A stretch of 17,663 nt of DNA from the NCBI GenBank assembly GCA_021821225.1, contig JAKACR010000027.1, positions 1 through 17,663 of the forward strand, given 5' to 3'. This DNA is from Bacillota bacterium (GTDB lineage Bacteria > Bacillota > Bacilli > Alicyclobacillales > SLC66). Position 1 is the first letter of the stretch. Every line of letters starts with the position of its first letter. The notes beneath the pieces are model-generated. The model was not told where the DNA came from, did no database searches, and worked only from the letters and a program-made list of their open reading frames with translations. The position numbers and the translations under genes were made by a program. This document shows, piece by piece, positions 10,701 through 17,525 of the stretch.

Positions 10701-13700
10701 GAATCCCGCGTGTTACCGCCCGCCGTGAAGGAGCATTCCAGCCTCGTGCCGAATGACGAGCGGCGTGTGATGGAGCAGCGATTTGAGACCGGGAAGCCGC
10801 AACCGCTGAATGTGTTGATTTGCACGCCGACCATGGAGATGGGCATCGACATCGGCGATTTGTCGACGGTGCTCTTGGCCGGGGTTCCACCGACCTTGGG
10901 CAACCGTGTCCAGCGTATGGGGCGTGCCGGTCGATCTTCCGGACGAGCCTTGATTGGTCAAGTGGTGCGAGAGCAGCCGCATGACCAGTATTTTTGGGAA
11001 ACACCTGCGGAACTTTTGGCGGGCCGTGTGGAGTCGCCGACTTGTCCAATGGATGCACCAGAAGTGCTGAAACGCCACCTGCGCGCATTTTTGCTCGACG
11101 CGTGGATTCGAGACCGCCCGGAAGCGGACATCCCGCGCCAGGCGTCCCGCGTGGTCCTCGAAGAAGCATCCGCTCAGGGATTTCCGCACCTGTTCTATGC
11201 GTACGCCGACGCCAATCGAGATGCCTTGTGGGCTCATTTTTCGGCGTTGTTCAAGGAATACCTGCGCGCAGAGAGCATGGCTGAACTCCAAGAGTTTTTC
11301 TTCGATGGCGAGTGGAGCCTTGAAATCGACGAGGTTATCCGCGAGCGCCGCGAAGAGGAACGCGAGGCGCGTCGACACTTGGAACGGCTCAATCGGCGTT
11401 TGCAAGAGCGCGAGTTTCAGGCACAGGATGGCGTCCGTACAGAGGAGTACCGCGAGTTGGAGCGGACGGTCTATCAGGCGCGATCGCGCCACTACGCACT
11501 GCTTCGGGAACCGACCACCGAATGGTGGACCAATGAAGGACTGTTGCCCAATTACACGTTTCCCGAGCGACCGGTCACGATTCGGCGCTACCGTGGTCGC
11601 GGCGAGGTGGAAACCTTTGACCGTCCGCAACGGGAAGCGCTGCGGGAACTGGCGCCTGGACGCGTTTTCTACGCCCGTGGAAGGCGAACGCCTGTCACGC
11701 AATTGGGGCTTGGCGGGCATGAACAGGGACTCGAGCGCTGGCGGCTGTGTCCCGTGTGTCAGCACGTAGAGCGCGAGGTCAACGCGCCTCCTGGGCCGTG
11801 CCCGCGCTGTGGAACACCGGGGTGGCGCGATACGGGGCAGATTGTCCAGATGGTGCGATTGCGTCGCGTTTCAGCGAGAGAGAGTAGGCGAGAAGAAAAG
11901 ATTCGCGATGACCAAGAGGAGCGCACGCGATCGCGGGCGCAGGTGCGCCTGTTTTTCGACTTCGCGGGCGACCCGGGAATGGCGGCAGAATTGCGCGAGG
12001 GGCTGTTTGGTTTCGAATGGTTTTCGCGCGTGACGGTGCGAGAAATCAATTTTGGCGAGCCGAACCGGGATGGAGGCGAACGCCAGGCGGCGGGCGAGCC
12101 CGTGCCGAAGGATGGCTTTACGATTTGTGAGAAGTGTGGTGCAGCCGCCTTGCCCGATACGCATGGTCACCCACAGATTCGCCACGTGCGTGGTTTCGCC
12201 TGTGACCGGGCGCGTGTGCGCGACGTGAGTGAACAGATGGTCAACCAGGGAACGAATGAACGCCGGACCACCAGCGACGAGCATCAGGCGCAGGTTTATC
12301 TGTATCGTGAGTTTCAATCGGAGGTCCTGCGCTTCCTGTTGCCGGTGGGTGAGGCGGCGGTAGAAGAGCGCGTCGCAAACTGGATGGCCGCACTGCGACT
12401 CGGATTGCGTCAAATCTTGGGCGGCTCGGCGCGGCAAATTGAGATTGCGGTCTACGACGAGCCGCTATCTGGAAATGGAGACGCCCGTGCGCGCTATATA
12501 GCGCTGTACGATAGTGTGCCGGGTGGAACGGGTTATTTGCGACAGCTTGCACAGCCCGAAGACATCGGCAGATTACTACAGGCTGCGCATCGCGTGTTGA
12601 CCCAGTGCAGTTGCCAGAATACACAGCGGAAGGCTTGTTACCGCTGTTTGCTGCGGTACGAGTCGCAGTACCAGCACTCCCTTCTCTCCCGTCGCTTGGC
12701 AGCCGAACTGCTTCAGCCGCTGGCCGTGGTTCAACCGGATGACTGGCAGATCGTCGAGCGTTTGCAGGCGAATGCCATTGCCGGACGCCCGGAGATGCTG
12801 GAGAGCGATTTGGAGTACTTGATGGAAGTGAAGTTGGTCGAGCGCTTGGTCTCACTCGACAGTTCCGCGCGTGTTCAAACGGTTGCCTTGACAACGCCGG
12901 GGCGGCACGGTGTGCGCGTCACGGTGAAGCGCAACGGGGAGGTACTTGCCTGGGACCTGATTCGTCAGGGTCTGCTGAGTCCAGATGCGGCGCTGTTTCA
13001 CACACGGCCCGACTTTTTGGCGGTTCCTGTCGCGAGAGATGTGGGTGAATCTGATGACGAGGGGAGCGCGCGTATTCTCAAACCCGTGGCCATCTACGTG
13101 GACGGCGAAGCCTACCATATCGGGCACGGAGAGTTGGACCGCTGTCCGCGTGATGTCCTGCAACGGGAGGCCTTGCGCCGATCCGGTGAGTACAGGGTGT
13201 TTTCCATCACTCGCCGGGATGTTTTCGGAGATGCGGTGGAATTGCCAGGAACGGATCCCTATCCGGAGTTTGCGCAGACGTTGACGGATTTTGCTGCGCC
13301 TTTGCAACTGCATCGACCCCCACTGCCTATGTGGCGCGGTTCCGGGCTGGACCTCCTCGCCAAATATCTGATGGCGCCCGATGAACAAGAGTGGCTCCGG
13401 TTTGCCGAGGCGGTCGGTCTGGCGGTGGTCCGGGTGACGAACCCTCAGCGTGTGACGTCCGCGGAACTGGCGGTGGGCGTGATGACCCGTGCGCAAGTGG
13501 CGGAAGAAACGGCACCGTACGCAACATTTCACGCGGGGGATGAAGAGGAGGCGCCACGGCAGGTTGTGCTGGCGGAACATCGCCTCGGCGCGGGCCAGTC
13601 GGTGGCTGCGATTGTGATCGCGTTGCGATCACCGCAGGGCTTGTTTCGCTTCGACGGCGTGGTGCGCTTGGAGGATGACACGGAGTTTCGCAGTAGCCCT

Positions 13701-14186
13701 TTGTTTGCGGACGCTTGGCGCACGTTTTTGCACTGGTCGAACATCCTGCAGTGGCTGCCGGACGTGCGATTTGTCACCACCCGGAGTCTACGGGACTATC
13801 GCGACGAATGGCGACAGCTCGACATCCTACGCCCAGTCCAAGGTGTGCGCGTTTGGATGGGCAATCGCAGGGAAGAACGGGCGCCGGCGTGGTTGCAACT
13901 GGTCGGCGAGTCTTTCCGGGTGGCCGCGGTGGCGCTGATCGAGGCAGGACTTCCGGATCCGGAGGTGGGCTACGAACTGATGGAGGATGGCAGGGTGGCG
14001 GCGGAGGCGGAATTGGCTTGGCCTGGTGAGCGTGTGGCTGTGTTTGCGCCTGAAGTGATGGACGATGCAGAAGTCGCTGCGAGGTTAGGATGGCGGGTTT
14101 GGGATCTCTCATGGGTGCCAGACGCGTCGGATGCAAAGCAAAAGCTGCAGGATGAGTGGTCCAACCTTCTTGAGGGGAGAGATTGA
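7725..14186 (+). CDS. giant SF2 helicase with DUF1998 module and C-terminal nuclease-like fold (DruE-like; DrmA-DrmB-like fusion)
   Basis: Predicted 2153-residue ATP-dependent DNA helicase. The ATG overlaps the methylase stop codon (ATGA, 7725-7728), with GGGAGG 7 bases upstream. N-terminal motor: Walker A GTGSGKT at 103-109 (Lys108), DELH at 240-243, SAT at 277-279, then after a long insert MEMGID at 1037-1042 and QRMGRAGR at 1063-1070. Cysteine pairs within the insert and beyond (C498/C501, C603/C606, C944/C947, C1342/C1345 with C1359/C1362) suggest several zinc ribbons. A charged coiled coil spans about 1200-1262. The DUF1998 part has C1468/C1471, YDSVPGGTGYL at 1595-1605 and the cysteine cluster C1628, C1630, C1638, C1641. 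Residues about 1693-1845 look like a Vsr/DUF559-type nuclease fold (SDLE 1694-1697, RPDF 1761-1764, YVDGEAYH 1791-1798), with a Tyr where the family usually has Glu. Helicase plus DUF1998 in one very long chain is the layout of Druantia DruE; in DISARM the two lie in DrmA and DrmB. Helicase and DUF1998 calls are firm; the nuclease is tentative. Confidence 0.88.
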   Translation: MIPALVAQEWQATLLEYIDTIFPFRDDRLSTALLDFLRDPVGGMFHGPYVQARLPFRQVEAGYESPLAAIQPPFLPYEHQLKAFQRLASTRADGPRPALVTTGTGSGKTEAFLYPILDHCIRMRQAGHQGIKAIILYPMNALAQDQAKRLAGILHEEPVAKSLLAGLYIGLGERATATAGDVSRTMTADRLIEDRKLLRKFPPDILLTNYKMLDLLLLRKVDWPLWSQNGPETLRYLVLDELHTYDGVQSADIACLVRRLRARLRIPDGVLCPVGTSATLGDGSEDSFKRLLDYAGTVFGSSFHRDAIIQEARPILSEYLLPLAEDQIPDRTAELRPFAREPVEDYVRRQTALWFGEWTPDALSRRLRSHSWFHVLCRIASGDPVAWADVVRRFATEFELSADAEQLLLSFLTVVSAAKWNGGPRPLLPVQVQAWVRELRGLVREIGEIPRFAWSGRDASDVDAEFGEHEAFSSRLDSSWLSARSQARKSVSLPMIVCNRCGASGWVTLREPGDPECLVTNPADIVSALADPNGLPTQDRERIVYLYPHTESEPMHGRVVTAYLTPLADLSERALPGAIPVYVAMPYLTRGAGDSRPLGNRTCPHCGQADAILPVSMRRASIGATFAGHVLTSDHVSDPKILSFVDSVQDSALLAGFIQHRAKNSLLRTALVRELSEAPTGATLADAIADWPSVWRRALGDRAFLRAFVEEDEDDEQIAGRYPREMESWTNETWTHALSFVSMRVLQEFSLHARLGRSLYQTGVASLQQDPDRLSQAVDMAFASLWERHPHLNWDGQFRDRVHGLALGVLHRMVVNGGISHPLLVGFREGGGEPYLLSRSRNRDYVGSTRVPSFYTTGRASDGLDSLFGAANSWLAVYTKVALTPPVEEAGWIAELDTGDVAHTLFTALQDAVVVDVCHHGADATYGLRPDALSIATATSRLVCAKCHAELTVAVADVPVFVERVHCLAYRCGGTLVEAQQRRRRYAAKLYEESRVLPPAVKEHSSLVPNDERRVMEQRFETGKPQPLNVLICTPTMEMGIDIGDLSTVLLAGVPPTLGNRVQRMGRAGRSSGRALIGQVVREQPHDQYFWETPAELLAGRVESPTCPMDAPEVLKRHLRAFLLDAWIRDRPEADIPRQASRVVLEEASAQGFPHLFYAYADANRDALWAHFSALFKEYLRAESMAELQEFFFDGEWSLEIDEVIRERREEEREARRHLERLNRRLQEREFQAQDGVRTEEYRELERTVYQARSRHYALLREPTTEWWTNEGLLPNYTFPERPVTIRRYRGRGEVETFDRPQREALRELAPGRVFYARGRRTPVTQLGLGGHEQGLERWRLCPVCQHVEREVNAPPGPCPRCGTPGWRDTGQIVQMVRLRRVSARESRREEKIRDDQEERTRSRAQVRLFFDFAGDPGMAAELREGLFGFEWFSRVTVREINFGEPNRDGGERQAAGEPVPKDGFTICEKCGAAALPDTHGHPQIRHVRGFACDRARVRDVSEQMVNQGTNERRTTSDEHQAQVYLYREFQSEVLRFLLPVGEAAVEERVANWMAALRLGLRQILGGSARQIEIAVYDEPLSGNGDARARYIALYDSVPGGTGYLRQLAQPEDIGRLLQAAHRVLTQCSCQNTQRKACYRCLLRYESQYQHSLLSRRLAAELLQPLAVVQPDDWQIVERLQANAIAGRPEMLESDLEYLMEVKLVERLVSLDSSARVQTVALTTPGRHGVRVTVKRNGEVLAWDLIRQGLLSPDAALFHTRPDFLAVPVARDVGESDDEGSARILKPVAIYVDGEAYHIGHGELDRCPRDVLQREALRRSGEYRVFSITRRDVFGDAVELPGTDPYPEFAQTLTDFAAPLQLHRPPLPMWRGSGLDLLAKYLMAPDEQEWLRFAEAVGLAVVRVTNPQRVTSAELAVGVMTRAQVAEETAPYATFHAGDEEEAPRQVVLAEHRLGAGQSVAAIVIALRSPQGLFRFDGVVRLEDDTEFRSSPLFADAWRTFLHWSNILQWLPDVRFVTTRSLRDYRDEWRQLDILRPVQGVRVWMGNRREERAPAWLQLVGESFRVAAVALIEAGLPDPEVGYELMEDGRVAAEAELAWPGERVAVFAPEVMDDAEVAARLGWRVWDLSWVPDASDAKQKLQDEWSNLLEGRD

Positions 14187-14188
14187 GG

Positions 14189-16423
14189 ATGTATGTGGGG
14201 ATCCAGGCCACGTTCGTCGAGGCGGTATTCCGTCTGAGCAAATCGGACGGTCGGCGGGCGTGGGACACGGTGCGCGCATTTCAACACAATCCGGAATCTC
14301 CGGGCCTTCATGTCGAACCGATTCATCAAGCGGTCGATGGGAAGCTCTATTCGGTGCGCGTGTCACAAGGTTACCGCGCCATTGTCGTCAAATCTCCTGC
14401 GGAGGATGCGGCGCTGTTCGTCTGGGTGGATCAGCATGACAAGGCATATCAATGGGCGCGCAACAAGCGATTCGAGGCGGATATCGCAGGCTCCATCCGC
14501 ATGTGGTCTGTGGCAGAGGCGATGCTCGCGGCGGAATCTGAGGGCGTGGAGGATGCGGCAGAATGGGTGAGAGACAGTGGACCGCGTGAAAGCGGGATGT
14601 ATGGCAGCGGGCTCCATGGGAATGCCGGGCCATTCTTGGCTACGGAGTCAAGCGGCGCGCTGTTCTCTGCATTCACGGATGCACAGATGATAGCTCTGGG
14701 TATCCCGGAAAGTTCCCTGTCTCTGTTGCGAATGTTGGAAACCAGTGATGAGTTGGATGACATGATTTCCGAGTTTTCACCGGATATAGGGGTTGCCTTG
14801 CAGTGTTTGTCGACCGGGGATCCGTATGAGGAAGTGAAGCAGTTTCTCGACCGGGAACGTGCCGAGCGGAACGCGGAGTTGGACGATGAAGACCTGATTG
14901 AGGGACCGGGGGATGAACTCTCTGTCTTTGCCCGCGCCATGCTGAGCGGGAATGCGTCAGCCAGCATCCGTGTAATTGGGTCTGACGAAGATTTGTCTGC
15001 CATTCTTGACCAACCGCTCGACCGCTGGCGAATCTTTTTACATCCGTTGCAAAGGTCGCTGGTCGATGCGAACTTTCGCGGTCCTGTGCGGGTGCTGGGC
15101 GGGGCGGGAACAGGCAAGACCGTTGTGGCGATGCACCGGGCGAGGCGGTTGGCGAAAGAGGTGCTGCAGCCTGGTGAACGGGTGTTGTTCACGACGTTTT
15201 CCGTCAATCTTGCCGAAAGCATTCAGGCCACGTTATCCACTCTGTGCACGAAAGAGGAAATGGAGCGCATCGACGTGGTGTCTATCGACCGTCTGGCAAA
15301 ACGTGTGCTCGACCGGGCGGGGGCAGGTCTGCGCATTATCTATGAGGATGCCGAATTGGAGTCAACCTGGCGGGAAGCCTTGGCGAGTTGCGGACTAGGG
15401 GTGGACCGGCTGTTGCTTATCCGCGAGGAGTATCGACGGGTCATCCAGCAAAACGGGATCACCTCGTGGGAGGAATATCGAGATGTATCGCGCACCGGAA
15501 GGGCCGTCCGGGTTTCGCGGGCCGAGCGCCTCCAGGTGTGGCACGTGGTGGAGACGTTTCGCGAACTGATGCGCGATCGCCGTTTCGTAGACGGTATTGA
15601 CCTGTTTGTGTGGGCGCGTGCGGCGCTAGAGGCACAGCCAGGGCTTGGCGGGTACAGGGCTGCGGTGGTGGATGAAGGACAGGATTTGCACCCGGAGGCG
15701 TACCGGTTTTTGCGAGCGCTCGTGCCTCCGGGAGATAATGATCTGTTCATCGTCGGAGATTCACATCAACGGATCTATGCGCGGATGGCGGTCTTGGGAC
15801 GCTGTGGCATTAATGTTCGCGGCCAGCGATCGAAACGCCTTCGCATCAACTATCGGACGACGGAACAAATACGGCGCCAAGCAATGCAGGTGTTGACGGG
15901 ACTATCGTTTGACGATCTCGATGGAGGTTCCGACACCGGACGCGACGTATCGCTGCTCAGCGGACAAACACCAGAACGCAAGCACTTCACAGGGCTGCGT
16001 GAGGAACAAAACGCGCTATCTGAAGAGATTGGTCGATTGCTCGAACTGGGCATCCCCGCGGAAGAAATCGCCGTATTGGCGCGAACGAGATCACTGGCGG
16101 AGAGCTATGAGCAAGCATTGCGAGAGGCGGGGCTGTCGGCTGTCATGATTCGGCGCGGGGGGATGACGGCAGCACCCGGCGTGCGCTGCGGAACGATGCA
16201 TGGCAGCAAGGGACTCGAGTTTCGTGTCGTGTTCCTAGCGAGCGTAAACGAGGGTTTGATTCCGCCGTTTCGTCACGATTGGACCGCGCTTAGTCAGGAG
16301 GAACGGGACGATGTGGAGCGGATGGAGCGGTCTTTGCTGTATGTGGCGGGCACGCGCGCGCGGGAGCGGTTGTATGTGTATTCATGCGGGCCTGCTGCGA
16401 GCAGGTTTTGGGTGGTAAGATAG
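14189..16423 (+). CDS. UvrD/Rep-family SF1 helicase with N-terminal RelE/ParE-like domain
   Basis: Predicted 744-residue superfamily 1A helicase. It begins 2 bases after the preceding stop codon, with AGGGGAG at 14173-14179, 9 bases before the ATG. The TTG two codons earlier is too close to that site. Residues 1-95 resemble the RelE/ParE toxin fold: PGLH at 38-41, YSVRV at 54-58, GYRAIV at 61-66 and WVDQHDKAYQWA at 79-90. This domain is known as a fusion in a family of UvrD-like helicases and need not be a toxin. A linker region of about 200 residues includes the LFSAFTDAQMIALGIP segment common in that family. The motor shows Walker A GGAGTGKT at 304-311 (Lys310), DEGQD at 495-499, GDSHQ at 523-527, NYRTT, HGSKGLEF at 671-678 and LLYVAGTRAR at 716-725. 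It probably translocates 3' to 5' on single-stranded DNA. No separate nuclease domain is visible. Its tight linkage places it in the same system; its exact role is unknown. Confidence 0.87.
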   Translation: MYVGIQATFVEAVFRLSKSDGRRAWDTVRAFQHNPESPGLHVEPIHQAVDGKLYSVRVSQGYRAIVVKSPAEDAALFVWVDQHDKAYQWARNKRFEADIAGSIRMWSVAEAMLAAESEGVEDAAEWVRDSGPRESGMYGSGLHGNAGPFLATESSGALFSAFTDAQMIALGIPESSLSLLRMLETSDELDDMISEFSPDIGVALQCLSTGDPYEEVKQFLDRERAERNAELDDEDLIEGPGDELSVFARAMLSGNASASIRVIGSDEDLSAILDQPLDRWRIFLHPLQRSLVDANFRGPVRVLGGAGTGKTVVAMHRARRLAKEVLQPGERVLFTTFSVNLAESIQATLSTLCTKEEMERIDVVSIDRLAKRVLDRAGAGLRIIYEDAELESTWREALASCGLGVDRLLLIREEYRRVIQQNGITSWEEYRDVSRTGRAVRVSRAERLQVWHVVETFRELMRDRRFVDGIDLFVWARAALEAQPGLGGYRAAVVDEGQDLHPEAYRFLRALVPPGDNDLFIVGDSHQRIYARMAVLGRCGINVRGQRSKRLRINYRTTEQIRRQAMQVLTGLSFDDLDGGSDTGRDVSLLSGQTPERKHFTGLREEQNALSEEIGRLLELGIPAEEIAVLARTRSLAESYEQALREAGLSAVMIRRGGMTAAPGVRCGTMHGSKGLEFRVVFLASVNEGLIPPFRHDWTALSQEERDDVERMERSLLYVAGTRARERLYVYSCGPAASRFWVVR
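16391..16409 (+). terminator. possible intrinsic terminator overlapping the end of the UvrD-like gene
   Basis: CCTGCT at 16391-16396 and AGCAGG at 16400-16405 form a perfect six-base stem with a three-base loop, followed by TTTT. It lies inside the last codons of the helicase gene, 14 bases before its stop codon ends. The stem and the T-run are both short, so it would be a weak terminator. No better hairpin is visible between the gene end and the insertion sequence. Confidence 0.3.
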
Positions 16424-16484
16424 TTTAACCATGGAAGTTGTATAAAAGCCTCGTTCAAGCTTTGCTGAGATTCATTGTGTGACG

Positions 16485-16503
16485 ATATTCAAATTGTGGC
16501 TAT
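16485..16503 (+). repeat. left terminal inverted repeat of the IS1595-like element
   Basis: This sequence matches the reverse complement of 17494-17512 at 15 of 19 positions, with GGCTAT shared exactly at the inner end. Weaker similarity continues inward (TTA, T and AGC aligned over the next 14 bases). It begins 61 bases after the end of the UvrD-like gene. Confidence 0.55.
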
Positions 16504-16592
16504 ACCCTTACTTTAGCATCACTTGCATCTCGAACAAGCATTCGATAAAATTGCCTTACAAGGTGGGTAGTGCGAAAGGGCTGGTGATCAGG

Positions 16593-17497
16593 ATGTTGCA
16601 ACGCCCCATGACGCTCCTTGAGTTTCAAACCAAGTTTCCTACAGACGACGCGCGTCGCAATCATCTCTTTGCGATACGATGGCCAGAAGGTTTCCGCTGT
16701 CCGCGTTGTGGTCACGATCGCTTTTATGTTGTGCGCGAGCGGCCTCTACTCCAGTGCCAGTTGCCGTCCTGCCTCCATCAAATCTCCTTGATCGTCAGCA
16801 CGATTTTCGAAAAGTCTCGCACGTCGCTTCGCCAGTGGTTCTGGGCCATCTTCTTGGTCGCTCACGACAAGCGTGGCCTGTCCGCCCTTACGCTGGCCCG
16901 AGAGATTCACGTCACCTACAAGACGGCATGGGCAATGCTCCGTAAAATCCGTCATGCCAAGCAGTCTCGCGAGGACTCTTATCGGTTAACCGGCATTGTC
17001 GAGATGGACGAAGCGTACGTCGGAGGGCTAGGCGAAGAGCTCAAACGAGGGTGCGGCACCAACAAGACACCAACGTTCGTGGCGCTGTCGCTGCGTGCAG
17101 ACGGGAAGCCGGGATACTTGCGTATGCAGGCGGCGGACAACATCAAGAACGAGACCCTCACCCAATTTCTCAAGGACCACGTGAAGGACGACGCCACGAT
17201 TGTCAATGACGGATTCGGTGCTTACAAGGCGCTAGCGGATGAGCACCCTACGCTGACGATGAAGTTTGATCTGCTGAACAAGCCGGATCTCATGAAGTGG
17301 CTCCACAAAGCGATCTCGAATGCGAAATCATTCTTGCTTAGAACATATCACGGGATTAAGGGGAAACATCTGCAGGCGCATCTGAGCGAGTACACGTACT
17401 GATACAATCGGTGGCACTCCAGGGCGGGTGGTTCAATTGCTTGCTACAAACATCCATTTCTGACACACGGATTACTGTTGCTGAGCTAATGCGATAG
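16593..17497 (+). pseudogene. IS1595-family (ISXO2-like) transposase, inactivated by a stop codon and a frameshift
   Basis: DDN-type transposase that would cut and join the element's ends. The likely start is ATG 16593 or 16608, since family members begin close to the segment TLLEFQTKFP; the open frame back to 16479 overlaps the terminal repeat. CPRCG followed by a second cysteine pair (CQLPSC) forms an N-terminal zinc ribbon. The catalytic region shows MDEAYVGG, VNDGFGAY and ISNAKSF. The frame stops at TGA 17400-17402. Reading through gives YNRWHS, and after a one-base frame change near 17427-17429 the protein resumes with FNCLLQ and ITVAELMR, ending at TAG 17495-17497, as in intact relatives. 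The stop stands where the family has the first Arg of its E-x3-R-x2-R motif (CGA to TGA). The restored protein would be about 300 residues, the usual length. Confidence 0.82.
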
Positions 17498-17512
17498 CCA
17501 TAATTCAAATTT
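17494..17512 (-). repeat. right terminal inverted repeat of the IS1595-like element
   Basis: Inverse partner of 16485-16503 (15 of 19 matches). It overlaps the original transposase stop codon at 17495-17497 and ends immediately before the AGGAGG of the next gene. The insertion therefore lies directly against that gene's ribosome binding site and has displaced its natural upstream region. Confidence 0.55.
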
Positions 17513-17525
17513 AGGAGGAATAGAG

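Larger units (their letters stand above)
16485..17512 (+). mobile_element. decayed IS1595-family insertion sequence
   Basis: An element of about 1.03 kb, bounded by imperfect 19-base inverted repeats and holding one plus-strand transposase gene with IS1595 features (zinc ribbon, DDN catalytic residues, SN-K motif). Its size fits a small IS1595 element. The bases flanking the proposed ends (GTGTGACG left, AGGAGGAA right) do not form the 8-base target duplication the family normally makes. Either the ends are slightly misplaced or the flanks have changed since insertion. The element is probably not self-mobile because the transposase gene is broken. It separates the helicase operon from the next gene. 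Confidence 0.7.

Noticed and set aside
7725..14186. Canonical Druantia system
   Set aside because: The DruE-like protein is present, but its neighbours are not recognisable as DruA-D, DruM/F/G or DruH.
14189..14480. Stand-alone toxin-antitoxin pair
   Set aside because: The RelE/ParE-like segment is continuous with the helicase and no antitoxin gene is adjacent.
344..16423. Canonical DISARM system
   Set aside because: No separate drmA and drmB genes and no protein with PLD-type HxK motifs (drmC) are visible, so the locus is called DISARM-related only.
16479..16592. Transposase start at 16479
   Set aside because: The start would lie outside the proposed terminal repeat and the first 38 residues do not resemble the family. 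A start at 16593 or 16608 fits the known N-terminus.
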